Assembly: GCF_040822085.1 (NCBI RefSeq) | Contig: NZ_CP162006.1 | Span: forward strand, 3,720,001-3,784,000 | From: Rhodoferax sp. WC2427 | GTDB taxonomy: Bacteria > Pseudomonadota > Gammaproteobacteria > Burkholderiales > Burkholderiaceae_C | Length of the DNA stretch: 64,000 nucleotides | Reading direction: 5' to 3' | Shown here: positions 18,874 to 28,355 of the stretch, piece after piece | Position numbering within the stretch: the first letter of the stretch is position 1 | Layout: each line of letters starts with the position of its first letter | Program-made: the position numbers and the translations under genes | Notes under the pieces: generated by a model | Databases searched by the model: none | What the model saw: only the letters and a program-made list of their open reading frames with translations | What the model was told of the DNA's origin: nothing

Positions 18874-21648
18874 CTATAAGCTCTTTAATGCAGCATCAAC
18901 CTCTGCTTGAGCCGAGAACTTATCACCCAATTTTGTCAAATCATCCAGCAGCACCTTGGCCTGTTTTTTATCTCCGGATTTTATATAAATTTTCGCCAAA
19001 TTCAATTTAAAAACAGGATTTTCGGGTTGCAATGCAATTACCTTATTCTGTAATTCAATGGCTTTTGCAGAATCACCTTTTTCTGACAACAGCATGGCCA
19101 AAGTATCCATAAATGCCGGTTGGTTAGGCGCCAGTTTATTGGCCTTCTCAGCATAAGCAATCGCGCTATCTTTTTTAAGCTGCCCGCTAATCCAAGCCAA
19201 GTTGTTGAAGGCAACCGCATTGTCAGGCTGGGCCTGGGCAACAATCGCATAGAATTTTTCTGCGTTAAAAAAATCTTTTTTCGCCAGGGCTGCATCGCCC
19301 AAATAGGTGACGAACTGCACATCCTTGGGGTGGTCTTTCATCCAGGACGTCGCAAATTTATCCGCTTCTGCTTTTCTATCTGATGCATTTAAAACTGCAT
19401 GAATCTTTGTAGCAGGCTCCAGCGCAGTGGATTGCTTTAGCCCTGCCCGGTAGGCCGCCAAAGCGTCATCCCACTTCTTTTGTGCAACATTCACGTCGCC
19501 TTCTAACACATAGCCCGCTATTTCCTTGGGTCTCTGTTTCTGTATGGATCGTGCGATCTCAACAGCTTTTGGATACCGCTCCGCAGACATATTCAACATA
19601 ATCAAATTGGATTGTGCCTCAATCGAATCTGGCTTCAACTCCAACACCTTGTTGAGAGCCTGCTCTGCCGCTGCTGTGTTTTTGGCGGCCATGTTAGCGC
19701 CCGCAAGACGCATCAAGGCCGGTATCGATTGTGGTTGCAAGCTGACAAGCTTGGTATAAGACAATATCGCTTGGTTGGTATCACCCGATGCAAGTTGTGA
19801 ACGGCCTAACGCATCCAAAACCTCCATGCTATCGGGCAATACCGTGGCGGCATTTTGGGCTGCAGAAAATGCTGCTTTATTATCTTTATTTCTTAAATAA
19901 AAATCGACCAACAAAATCCGGGGGCCTACTTCGGAGGGATTAGCGGCTATCGCTTTATTAATAGACTCCGCGATCTCTTCCTTCGTACCGCCTAGACGAG
20001 CCCGCAATTCAGCTAACGCGAGAAGAGCTTGGTTATTTTTAGGCTCCTTAACCAACAAAGCTTCCAATCGTTTTTTTGCATCTTCAGGTTTTTTCTCAAA
20101 AACATCCAATCCGGCCAGACTGGCAATAGCTGGAAAATATGTTGGATTAATTGCAACGGCTTTTTCGAAATTTTTACGGGCATTCACATAATCATTTTGA
20201 GAAATCTGAATTTTTCCACGCAAATTAAATACAAAAGGATTATCCGGCTGCTTTTTCTCCATTCCGTCAATGGCTTTGAGCGCTTTATCAAAATCTTGCC
20301 TACGCAAATGTGCACTGATCAATGCAAGATTAGCCGATATACCTTGATCCGACGCAGCAATGTCATCCAATTCATTGAACGCAGAGGCTGTCTCACCTTC
20401 CATCATTCGAACCAATGCCACCGAAGTACGTTTTCTGCCGTCTTTAGGATCCAACTTAGAGGCCTTGGAAAAATATTCACCAGCTTTCTTGATATCACCG
20501 TTTTGCAAAAATACTTCGCCTGCGATCGAATACAGAGCGGTATCAATTGGCTCCTGTGCAAGTCCAGGACGCAATGTCGCGAGAGCCTTGTCTGGCTGCC
20601 CCATACGCAGGTATGTCATCACTAGGAGTCGACGCGCTATTGTCAAAGCAGGATTAATAGTAACCGCTTTGCTTAAATAAATTTCAGCCTGCAAGAATGA
20701 ATTTAATTGAAATTCAATCAATCCTGCTGACTGCAAACCAACAGGATTATCTGGTGAAATCTTCAAAAGTTGCTGAGCCAAAGACCGCGCCGTCAAAAAG
20801 TCTTTCTTCTGATAAGCCAACTGCACTTCAAAATATTTAGTTTGTGGATTTTTATCCGCAAACTTCTTCAAAGCATCTAATTCTTTTTGCGCATCATCCA
20901 GTTTCTCCTGCTGAAACAGGACAGTTAATGCCCCAGCATACCCTGGTATATAATTACTTTTAACTTCAGTCGATTTTTTATATAACGACAATGCAGCATC
21001 GAGGTCTTTTTTTCCAAAAAGAAGAATATCGCCCTTCATCTTGAAGGCTTCAGGATTCTCGGGATTCTTGGCGATAACAGCATCAATCAACGACAAAGCT
21101 GCTGAAAAGTCCCCTTTCGCAGCAAGATCACGAGACTTAATGATCAGTGCATCGGGATTTTCCGGCTCAAATGAAAGAGCAGAATTCAATGCGCTTTGCG
21201 ATAAATCGGAAAGTCCTTGAGCTGCATACGCTTTACTCAATGATATTTGTAAATTAGCTTTTGCAGCCGTTGATTGCAACTCAGTCTTGGAAAAGTCCTC
21301 TGTTATTTTTTTAAATTTTCCCTGAAAAAGCAATGATTGCGCTAATTTCGGCACAATCAAGTCATCAAGGTACTTTAAACGACGGGACTTATCAAACTCT
21401 ATTTCTGCAGCGGCAGGATCACCCGAAGCCAAAAGCGCAGAACCCAGCAAAAATCTGGCTTCCGGCAAGTTCGGGTCAGCTTGTAGAGCATTTTTAATTT
21501 GGATAATGGCCGTTTTTTGGTCATTTTTCTCGAGGCTGGTCTTGGCAGCAGCGATTAAGACCTCGGGTTTTTCATCTCCGCATGCAGACAAAAGCCCCGC
21601 CGCAATCAATACGGGCAGAAGCTTATGTAGAAAAATAGTTTTTTTCAT
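18874..21648 (-). CDS. prsT: XrtA/PEP-CTERM system TPR-repeat lipoprotein PrsT
   Basis: A 924-residue lipoprotein made almost wholly of tetratricopeptide repeats. The signal MKKTIFLHKLLPVLIAAGLLSACG has a lipobox with cysteine 23. Repeated TPR features such as NLPEARFLLGSALLASGD, NPENPEAFKMKGDILL and QPDNAVAFNNLAWISGQ run to the C-terminus. The whole-length type is the one named PrsT (TIGR02917), found only in genomes with the XrtA exosortase. It starts 25 bases after prsR, in the same operon. Its base composition is clearly richer in A and T than its neighbours. The role, probably a scaffold in exopolysaccharide or sorted-protein export, is inferred from the family. Confidence 0.93.
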   Translation of the reverse strand: MKKTIFLHKLLPVLIAAGLLSACGDEKPEVLIAAAKTSLEKNDQKTAIIQIKNALQADPNLPEARFLLGSALLASGDPAAAEIEFDKSRRLKYLDDLIVPKLAQSLLFQGKFKKITEDFSKTELQSTAAKANLQISLSKAYAAQGLSDLSQSALNSALSFEPENPDALIIKSRDLAAKGDFSAALSLIDAVIAKNPENPEAFKMKGDILLFGKKDLDAALSLYKKSTEVKSNYIPGYAGALTVLFQQEKLDDAQKELDALKKFADKNPQTKYFEVQLAYQKKDFLTARSLAQQLLKISPDNPVGLQSAGLIEFQLNSFLQAEIYLSKAVTINPALTIARRLLVMTYLRMGQPDKALATLRPGLAQEPIDTALYSIAGEVFLQNGDIKKAGEYFSKASKLDPKDGRKRTSVALVRMMEGETASAFNELDDIAASDQGISANLALISAHLRRQDFDKALKAIDGMEKKQPDNPFVFNLRGKIQISQNDYVNARKNFEKAVAINPTYFPAIASLAGLDVFEKKPEDAKKRLEALLVKEPKNNQALLALAELRARLGGTKEEIAESINKAIAANPSEVGPRILLVDFYLRNKDNKAAFSAAQNAATVLPDSMEVLDALGRSQLASGDTNQAILSYTKLVSLQPQSIPALMRLAGANMAAKNTAAAEQALNKVLELKPDSIEAQSNLIMLNMSAERYPKAVEIARSIQKQRPKEIAGYVLEGDVNVAQKKWDDALAAYRAGLKQSTALEPATKIHAVLNASDRKAEADKFATSWMKDHPKDVQFVTYLGDAALAKKDFFNAEKFYAIVAQAQPDNAVAFNNLAWISGQLKKDSAIAYAEKANKLAPNQPAFMDTLAMLLSEKGDSAKAIELQNKVIALQPENPVFKLNLAKIYIKSGDKKQAKVLLDDLTKLGDKFSAQAEVDAALKSL

Positions 21649-21673
21649 TTTTTTATCTCAAAATAAATATGAA

Positions 21674-23035
21674 TTATTTCAAACCAAGGCGATGCATCAA
21701 ATCATATAGTGTGGGGCGACTGACGCCCAACAATTCGGCTGCTTTGACAATATTTCCATTGACGCGCCCAAGAGCTGCAATGACGGCGTTTTTTTCCGCT
21801 GTGTCGCGCACCGCTCTCAAATCCAGTGACTTGTCGGATATCTCAGAAGACTGTGACTCCAAGCCTATATCTTCGGGAAGAATCTGATTACTGTCGGACA
21901 TAATTACTGCCCGTTTGATGCAGTTTTCAAGCTCCCGGATGTTTCCGGGCCAATTGTGCTGCTCGATCAGGCGCACACTTTCTTCGCTCAAATTCAACGA
22001 ACCTCTATTTTGCTCCCGGGCAAAGCGCCGTACAAATGCAAATGCCAATAAAGCTGCATCGCCTTTGCGGGCGCGCAAAGGCGGGATATTGATGACGATT
22101 TCAGCCAATCGGTAGTACAAGTCCTCGCGGAAGCGACTCTCTTTGCTGAGTGCTTTCAGGTCTTGGTGGGTGGCGCATACGATCCGTACATCTACCGGTA
22201 TCTCTTGGCGCCCGCCCACACGCTCGATGGTGCGTTCCTGGATGAACCGCAGTAACTTGGCCTGCAACGAAAAAGGCAGGTCCCCGATTTCGTCCAGCAT
22301 TAGAGTTCCGCCGTTGGCCAACTCGATTTTGCCCAACGTGGTTTTGGCGGCACCTGTAAATGCGCCTTTTTCGTAACCAAAGAGTTCGCTTTCCAGTAGA
22401 TTTTCGGGAATGGCGGCGCAGTTGATAGCCACGAATTTCTCGTTTTTACGCGCCGATGCCTGGTGCAGGCCCCGCGCCAGCACCTCTTTACCCGTTCCGC
22501 TCTCACCCAAGAGCATGACGGTGGCGGTGGTATTGGCGACTTTTTCAATCGTGCGGCAAACCCGAAGCATTTCTGGATCGCGGGTAATCAAACCCGTGAG
22601 GGCATCCGGCTGGTACATGGACTGCAAGCGCCGGTTTTCCTTCTGCAACTCGAACATCCTGAAGGCGCGTTCGATGGTCAGATTTAGCAGGTCGGGCTCG
22701 AACGGCTTTGCAAAAAAATCATAGGCTCCTAGTGCCACAGCGCGCAATGCGTTCGCCTGGTCGTTTTGGCCCGTCAACACAATCACCTTGGTGTCCGGCT
22801 CCACGGTCAGGATCTGCTCTAACAAGCGAAATCCTTCGGCCACACCGTCCGCGTCAGGCGGCAATCCCAGGTCCATCGTGACGACTGCCGGACTGTGTCT
22901 ACGCAGTTGCACCATGGCGCTATCGCGGTCATGGGCGGTAACTGAGTCAAATTTGTCCACAGACCATTTGATTTGTTTTTGAAGGGCCAAATCGTCTTCC
23001 ACGATCAAAAGTGAACGTACTGCATCTAAGCTCAT
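21674..23035 (-). CDS. prsR: PEP-CTERM-box response regulator PrsR (sigma-54 activator)
   Basis: A 453-residue NtrC-type regulator that should activate sigma-54 promoters of PEP-CTERM genes. The receiver domain has phosphoacceptor D55 (VVTMDLGLPP) and DD near residues 14-15; the AAA+ domain has Walker A GESGTGKE (177-184), the sigma-54 contact loop GAFTGA (224-229) and LMLDEI (245-250); a Fis-type helix-turn-helix lies in the last 40 residues (GNIVKAAELLGVSRPTLYDL). It overlaps prsK by four bases, which pairs them as sensor and regulator. PrsK-PrsR pairs are known from the XrtA system (TIGR02915/02916). Confidence 0.95.
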   Translation of the reverse strand: MSLDAVRSLLIVEDDLALQKQIKWSVDKFDSVTAHDRDSAMVQLRRHSPAVVTMDLGLPPDADGVAEGFRLLEQILTVEPDTKVIVLTGQNDQANALRAVALGAYDFFAKPFEPDLLNLTIERAFRMFELQKENRRLQSMYQPDALTGLITRDPEMLRVCRTIEKVANTTATVMLLGESGTGKEVLARGLHQASARKNEKFVAINCAAIPENLLESELFGYEKGAFTGAAKTTLGKIELANGGTLMLDEIGDLPFSLQAKLLRFIQERTIERVGGRQEIPVDVRIVCATHQDLKALSKESRFREDLYYRLAEIVINIPPLRARKGDAALLAFAFVRRFAREQNRGSLNLSEESVRLIEQHNWPGNIRELENCIKRAVIMSDSNQILPEDIGLESQSSEISDKSLDLRAVRDTAEKNAVIAALGRVNGNIVKAAELLGVSRPTLYDLMHRLGLK

Positions 23036-25137
23036 GAGGTACCCAATATGTGAAGATCTGACCCCTGATGGACCTCAAACAAAGGCAATAAAAGCGTCAC
23101 CAGCGTTCCTTTATTTAGCGCACTATTCACGAGAATCTTGCCTCCTAATTCCTGTACGTACTGAAAGCTTTCATAGGCACCAATGCCCATTCCGGCTTGC
23201 TTGGTTGTTTGAAAGGGTTTGAAAAGGCGCTCCTGGACAAATTCCTCGCTCATTCCCTGCCCGGTGTCTCCAATCTCTATGCGAGCTTGGCCGTTATGCC
23301 GATCCAGCGTGAGCCATACACGGCCGGAAGGGTCCGTGGCATCGAAAGCATTTTGCACAATGTGACCAATGATCCGCTCGAGGCGCTCTTCGTGGCCCCT
23401 TGTGACAATTCTGTCAGTCTGCGTTACCTCAAGGTGGCGGCCCCGCTTGGAGGCGACCAGAGAAATACCTTGCACGATGGCACCCAAGTCCACACCTACT
23501 GCCGTCCCTGGAGGCGTGGCACCTTCTCTCAATTGAAGCATCAGCTGCCGCATTCTGTCCAAGGAATTTTCAACGGTCATCAGCATGTCTTGCTGAAACT
23601 CCGGATTGGCGTGCAGGCGTTTGGCGTTTTTCAACATCAACGACAGCTGGGTCACGATATTTTTAAGGTCGTGCACCACAAAAGCCGACATGCGGTTGAA
23701 TGCATCAAACTTGCGAACCTCCAGCAAAGCTTCGGTCGCCCGCATCTGGGCCAGATAGCTCGCCGCCTGGCGACCGGCGGTCTTAAGCAAATCGTTGACC
23801 TCCCAATTCACCTCGATATTGGTGCGGGCACGGGCAAGAATGACAAAACCGATCAGTTCACCACCTGCCGTCAAGGGAACGATCAGCCAAGCCTGCGTGA
23901 CATCTTGCAGCCACACCGGCAGCACCAGGTCACCATAGCGCTTGGAAAACGAGCGGTACTCCTCCAGATTGATCACCCAACCACTGCGCACCAGAAACTG
24001 ACAAAACGAAGACTCCGCATCTTCCTTTACCGAAGTCGCCGCTAGGTTCCAGTGGGCCGTCTGGCGAAATGACGATTCGCCAGTGCTTTTCATCCATAGA
24101 CCACCGCCGGGGCTGTCAAGCATATCGGCCAGTGCACGAATCACCTGTTGCCCCATGTCCTGGGGGGCATTGTTGCTGGACAGTGTCTGTGTGAATTTAA
24201 GCCACTCTTCTCGGTAGTCGTACCGGTAGCGGAAAAAGTGCTTGCCGACAAGCACCCTGAGTTTGGCTCGGAAAGAACCCGACAAAGCCAACACCATCAA
24301 CGCAATCAAGGCAGAAAACACCACTCCTACCTGCAGGGCACGCCCCCATTCACCACCAAAGTACCGCACGTAGTAACCCACGGCAGAAATGAAAATCAGA
24401 TAGGCACCGGCCACCAGGAGGGTCGCGGAATGGAAAGCTGCCTTTTGGGATATCCGGATGCTGGAAATCCAGTCGCGACGGCGGGTGGTGGAGAGCAGCA
24501 ATAACAAAACCATCAATGCGTGCACCGCTCCGCGTACGCTCAGGGCGTCTCCATCCAGGTGCTTAAATAAAACCGCTTGCGAGTACAAATACAGGTCAAA
24601 CAAGAACAAGCCGGCCAGCCCCAAGCTCAAAGGTTTGACGTTCCAGCGTGAATCCTCGGTCACATTGCGGTAGATCTGCTCCAACAAGACCAGCGCCAAG
24701 ACCGGAAGGGCCATGGCACACATCAACGCTATCGCCCGCATATCGCCCATAGCGGAAAAACCAAATGGTGCAAGCGTCTGTGTGGTCAGGCTCAAAACCA
24801 CCAAGACCCCGGACATCATGGGCAGCCAAGCCATCCCGGGAGGCAGCTTTCCGTCTCGGCTGGAACGACATAGGGCCAGCATGAATCCAAACCAACAACC
24901 GTAGCGCAGTACATCGGCCAGATTGCCCAGCAACAGCCACCACAGATTGACGATGGACAAAAGCTGGCACGCACCCCACAAGGCAGAGAAAACAACCGCA
25001 AACAGCAGATACAAGGCGGATTTGTTTCTGGGTGCGCTCGCGGCCCCCATCGCCAACAAGCGCAAAGCAAAACCCAGGTACGCCAAACCCACCAGGGCGT
25101 AGCCTGCGAAGGTCAAAGACAAGGTTTGTTTGTCCAT
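23032..25137 (-). CDS. prsK: XrtA/PEP-CTERM system histidine kinase PrsK
   Basis: A 701-residue membrane sensor kinase. The first ~300 residues hold about eight or more hydrophobic segments (for example LSLTFAGYALVGLAYLGFALRLL and VFSALIALMVLALSGSF). A GAF-like region follows, then the histidine box FVVHDLKNIVTQLSLMLKN near residue 488, and the ATP site with NAFDATDPSGRVWLTL and GDTGQGMSEEFVQERLFKPF. It starts 39 bases after the glycosyltransferase gene and overlaps prsR. Multi-spanning membrane input and GAF together are diagnostic of PrsK. The signal it senses is unknown. Confidence 0.95.
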   Translation of the reverse strand: MDKQTLSLTFAGYALVGLAYLGFALRLLAMGAASAPRNKSALYLLFAVVFSALWGACQLLSIVNLWWLLLGNLADVLRYGCWFGFMLALCRSSRDGKLPPGMAWLPMMSGVLVVLSLTTQTLAPFGFSAMGDMRAIALMCAMALPVLALVLLEQIYRNVTEDSRWNVKPLSLGLAGLFLFDLYLYSQAVLFKHLDGDALSVRGAVHALMVLLLLLSTTRRRDWISSIRISQKAAFHSATLLVAGAYLIFISAVGYYVRYFGGEWGRALQVGVVFSALIALMVLALSGSFRAKLRVLVGKHFFRYRYDYREEWLKFTQTLSSNNAPQDMGQQVIRALADMLDSPGGGLWMKSTGESSFRQTAHWNLAATSVKEDAESSFCQFLVRSGWVINLEEYRSFSKRYGDLVLPVWLQDVTQAWLIVPLTAGGELIGFVILARARTNIEVNWEVNDLLKTAGRQAASYLAQMRATEALLEVRKFDAFNRMSAFVVHDLKNIVTQLSLMLKNAKRLHANPEFQQDMLMTVENSLDRMRQLMLQLREGATPPGTAVGVDLGAIVQGISLVASKRGRHLEVTQTDRIVTRGHEERLERIIGHIVQNAFDATDPSGRVWLTLDRHNGQARIEIGDTGQGMSEEFVQERLFKPFQTTKQAGMGIGAYESFQYVQELGGKILVNSALNKGTLVTLLLPLFEVHQGSDLHILGTS

Positions 25138-25176
25138 AGATTCATACCGCGTGCGGCACCATCTGTATGGAGCACC

Positions 25177-26556
25177 TCAGCGTGCACCTTTTGCCATCAG
25201 CACGACGCCAACGGTTTCAAACAAGATGACGATGTCCAAAAACAGCGAGTGGTTCTTGACGTAATACAGGTCGTATTGCAACTTTTCAGCCGAATCCTCC
25301 AGCGTGGCACCGTAGTGGTAGCGTACTTGGGCCCAGCCCGTCACACCAGGTTTGACGCTTTGCCGGACCGCGTAGTAAGGAATCTGGCGGGTCAACTGGT
25401 CGACAAAGTAAGGCCGCTCGGGTCGTGGCCCGACCATACTCATATCGCCATTGAGCACGCAAAACAACTGTGGCAATTCGTCGATACGCACCTTGCGGAT
25501 GAATTTGCCGACCTTCGTGACACGGTCATCCTTGGCGGCAGCCCAGCGGGGTGTGCCGTCTTTTTCGGCATCCGCACGCATGCTTCGAAACTTCACCACA
25601 TTGAACAGCCGGCCATTGAAGCCCACCCGTTCCTGCCGGTAAAAGACCGGGCCCGGGCTTTCCAGTACCACCAACAGCATGGTGATGAGCATGATGGGCA
25701 GGCTGAGCAGAATTAACACCAAGGCGCTGAAAATGTCGAACAGGCGCTTCACCGCCGTACGCACCCCACCCTGGCTAAAACCGTCGCCAAAAATCAACCA
25801 TCCGGCGTTTACCGAATCCAGACGGATCTGGCCCTTGGTTTTCTCAAAATGCGTGGCCACATCCACCACCCGCACGCCGTGCAGCTTGCAATCCAGCAGT
25901 TCGCGCAAGGGCATGCTGCCGCCCCGGCGCTCTACCAGTGCCACCACAATTTCATCCACTTCCAGCTCGAGCGCGGTATCGGTCAAAGACTTGTGCTTGG
26001 ACAATATCCCCCAGGCCGACACCTCGGACTCCGCCTCGTTCGGGCTGGCGTAGTAGCCCACCACATCCACATGGGGATCTTCATTCTTGAGGGTCTTGCC
26101 TACCAACGCCGCACGGGGCCCCGTGCCAAACACCAGCACCCGGTGGCGCATCATGGACTGTGGCATCGAGTGGACCACGTACACCCGGTGCAATACCACC
26201 ACCACGAAGCCGACCATCGCGGCCATCGCGAGGGTTTCGCGGCTGGTGGAGCTTTGGGGGAACAGGGAAAACACGCCGTATGTCAGTGGCAATGCCAGCA
26301 CCAGGGACAACACCGCACGCGCACGCGACTGGTTCAACGAGCGGTTGTGGATGCGCTGGTAGAAGCCCACAGCCGAATTGATCACCAGCATGCCCAGCGA
26401 CAGCAAACTAGCGTGCCCCAACAGGGAAACCACCGAGGTGAAATCCTCACCCTTCCAAATGGCTACCGTCAAAACGGCCAGAATAATCAGCCCCAGATCG
26501 AAAAAAATTTGCTGGAGCGTGCGCCGGTGCAAATAATGGCTGAATATTTTAATCAT
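25177..26556 (-). CDS. XrtA-associated sugar transferase (TIGR03013)
   Basis: Polyprenyl-phosphate sugar-phosphate transferase that begins exopolysaccharide repeat-unit synthesis on a lipid carrier. From the ATG at 26556 (MIKIFSHYLHRRTLQQIFFD) it has about 459 residues: four N-terminal membrane segments, a Rossmann-like region with VLVFGTGPRAALVGKTL, a fifth membrane segment FDIFSALVLILLSLPIMLITMLLVVL and the catalytic domain with FYRQERVGFNGRLFNVVKFRSM and DELPQLFCVLNGDMSMVGPRPERPYF in two stretches. A GTG start nine bases upstream is possible. It heads a minus-strand operon with prsK, prsR, prsT and the protease. Confidence 0.92.
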   Translation of the reverse strand: MIKIFSHYLHRRTLQQIFFDLGLIILAVLTVAIWKGEDFTSVVSLLGHASLLSLGMLVINSAVGFYQRIHNRSLNQSRARAVLSLVLALPLTYGVFSLFPQSSTSRETLAMAAMVGFVVVVLHRVYVVHSMPQSMMRHRVLVFGTGPRAALVGKTLKNEDPHVDVVGYYASPNEAESEVSAWGILSKHKSLTDTALELEVDEIVVALVERRGGSMPLRELLDCKLHGVRVVDVATHFEKTKGQIRLDSVNAGWLIFGDGFSQGGVRTAVKRLFDIFSALVLILLSLPIMLITMLLVVLESPGPVFYRQERVGFNGRLFNVVKFRSMRADAEKDGTPRWAAAKDDRVTKVGKFIRKVRIDELPQLFCVLNGDMSMVGPRPERPYFVDQLTRQIPYYAVRQSVKPGVTGWAQVRYHYGATLEDSAEKLQYDLYYVKNHSLFLDIVILFETVGVVLMAKGAR

Positions 26557-26939
26557 ACCGGCCACCCAAAAGCTGAAATAACTCTACAACTCGGTCAATT
26601 AACCAGGGTTCAGTGTCTAAATTTTTTAGAAAACGCATCGAATATCGGTTGGTCTAATGGAATATGGTTTGAATATAAAGCGCATTTGACAGAATTTTTA
26701 AGTGCTTGGGCCCACTGCGATGAGCGGTAAATTTGGCTGGTGCATTATGGGCTTTTTTTGAGACGGAAATGGGACGCTAGGGTAAGCGCCCTAGCCACTT
26801 TTGTGGCCCAAACAAGGCATTGGTCACAAGGTAGGCGGGTTCCGGCCGGGCCAACCTAGAAGGTTGCAGCCCTGGGCGCTACAGGCTGGGCTTCGGCCTC
26901 AGCGCAGGAAACGCCCTTCGGGCGCGGCAAAATCGCTCC
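26557..26939. other. Non-coding region between the XrtA operon and a monooxygenase gene
   Basis: A 383-base divergent intergenic region. The part nearest the XrtA operon is A+T-rich; the part nearest the monooxygenase is G+C-rich. Two adjacent perfect hairpins are visible: GCTAGGG-TAAGCG-CCCTAGC (26776-26795) and GCCAC-TTTT-GTGGC (26794-26807), which share two bases and so exclude one another in part. I looked for a sigma-54 promoter (GG-N10-GC) in the 200 bases next to the operon and found none. I see no gene. Confidence 0.5.
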
Positions 26940-28136
26940 ATGGTTCAACATTTACTGATTGCAGGCGCAGGTATTGGCGGCATGGCGGCCGCCTTGGCAT
27001 GTTCCCGGGCCGGGTGGAATGTCCGGGTGTATGAGCGAGCAGCCGCCTTGAGCGAAGTGGGCGCAGGGGTCCAGATCGGCCCCAACGTCACCCGGTTACT
27101 GCACGGCTGGGGTCTGCAGGACGCACTGGCCGCAGTAGCCGCCTTCCCCCAGCATTTGGAAGTGCGCGATGCCTTGAGCGCCCGCGAATTGGGCCGTCTG
27201 ACCCTGGGCACCGATATGCAGCAGCGCTACGGCGCACCCTACGCCACGCTACACCGGGCCGACCTGCTGGCCCTGTTGCACACCGCCGTACAACAAACCC
27301 CCACCCAGTTGCAGCTCGACCACGGCCTGCAGCATTTCAGCCAGAACGCTTCGGGTGTAGCAGCGCGCGGCAGCACAACGGAAGAAATCCGGGGCGATGC
27401 CCTGGTCGGTGCCGACGGCCTGTGGAGCCCCGTGCGCCAATGGCTGCTGCACGATGGCCCACCGCGCAGCACCGGCCACCTGGCCTACCGTGCTCTGGTG
27501 CGCCAGGCCGATCTGCCCCACGGCCTGCGGTCCCAGCACGTCACCGCGTGGCTCGGCCCGAATCTGCATGTGGTGCAGTACCCCGTGTGTAGCGGCGACT
27601 GGCTCAACGTCGTGGCCATCGTGCACGGCCAGCTCCCGCCGCAGCACAACAGTCTGGAGCACTGGGACCACAGCGCCAACGCCGCCGATCTGCGTGCCAG
27701 CCTGGCAGGCGTGTGCAACCCGCTGCAAGACCTGTTGCAGGCGGTGCCCTCCTGGCGCCTATGGGTGCTGTGCGACCGCCCGCCCATGTCTGGAGCCCAC
27801 CAGCACGCACAAGGCCGGGTTGCGCTATTGGGCGACGCGGCCCACCCGATGCGGCCCTATCTGGCCCAAGGTGCAGGCATGGCCATCGAAGATGCCGCCG
27901 TGCTGGCCAGCGCGCTGCAGCCCGGTGCCGACGTCCCTGCCGCGCTGGCGCACTACGCCCGCCAACGCTGGCAGCGCAACGCACGCGTGCAGGCCCGTGC
28001 CATCCGCAATGGCCGCATCTTCCACGCCTCGGGTCTGGTGCGCTGGGGCCGGGACCGGGCCATGCAGCTGGGCGGTGAGCGCTTGCTGGATCTGCCCTGG
28101 CTGTACGGCACGGGCCAGAAGCTATCAAATCAATAG
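26940..28136 (+). CDS. FAD-dependent aromatic monooxygenase (salicylate hydroxylase-like)
   Basis: A 398-residue group A flavoprotein hydroxylase. The N-terminus MVQHLLIAGAGIGGMAAALA has the GxGxxG FAD site (9-14), DALVGADGLWSPVR is the DG motif and VALLGDAAHPMRPYLAQGAG the second FAD motif. Substrate cannot be told from the sequence; relatives act on salicylate, 3- or 6-hydroxybenzoate or nicotinate derivatives, or quinone precursors. No ring-cleavage gene is adjacent. Its last residues (KLSNQ) and TAG stop are encoded by the start of a dispersed repeat. Confidence 0.85.
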   Translation: MVQHLLIAGAGIGGMAAALACSRAGWNVRVYERAAALSEVGAGVQIGPNVTRLLHGWGLQDALAAVAAFPQHLEVRDALSARELGRLTLGTDMQQRYGAPYATLHRADLLALLHTAVQQTPTQLQLDHGLQHFSQNASGVAARGSTTEEIRGDALVGADGLWSPVRQWLLHDGPPRSTGHLAYRALVRQADLPHGLRSQHVTAWLGPNLHVVQYPVCSGDWLNVVAIVHGQLPPQHNSLEHWDHSANAADLRASLAGVCNPLQDLLQAVPSWRLWVLCDRPPMSGAHQHAQGRVALLGDAAHPMRPYLAQGAGMAIEDAAVLASALQPGADVPAALAHYARQRWQRNARVQARAIRNGRIFHASGLVRWGRDRAMQLGGERLLDLPWLYGTGQKLSNQ

Positions 28137-28179
28137 CTTCTCACGCCGATGGAATAAGCGCTGGTGGCCTATTTTCTTT
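28121..28179 (-). repeat. Dispersed repeat copy 5, overlapping a gene end
   Basis: GCTATCAAATCAATAGC forms the first hairpin on the plus strand, and TCACGCCGATGGAATAAGCG the second region, followed by GGTGGCCTATTTTCTTT. The first 16 bases encode the final residues and stop of the FAD monooxygenase. The repeat lies upstream of the groES promoter. Confidence 0.8.
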
Positions 28180-28254
28180 AAATTCCGGATTTCGAAGGGC
28201 GCCTCCAGCGGCTGGCAACGGCCCCCGCCCGCATAGCATTTCTGGCCTTTGCCC

Positions 28255-28308
28255 TTGAAACGTCACAACTTGCCCTTATCATTAGCACTCGTAGGGGTTG
28301 AGTGCTAG
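28255..28308 (+). promoter_or_regulatory. groES-groEL promoter with CIRCE operator
   Basis: TTGAAA (28255-28260), 16 bases, then TATCAT (28277-28282) is a good vegetative promoter; CCCTTGAAA ... CCCTTATC in the same place also resembles a sigma-32 promoter. The CIRCE element TTAGCACTC-N9-GAGTGCTAG (28282-28308) overlaps the end of the -10, matching the consensus in 17 of 18 positions. HrcA repression of groESL is the expected control. Confidence 0.9.
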
Positions 28309-28355
28309 CACCGACCCCACGCCCTTTTTTTACCGTTCCATTTTTAGGAGACTCC

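Noticed and set aside
26557..26760. Sigma-54 promoter for the XrtA operon
   Set aside because: I looked for GG-N10-GC on the minus strand in these bases because PrsR is a sigma-54 activator, but found none with the right spacing.
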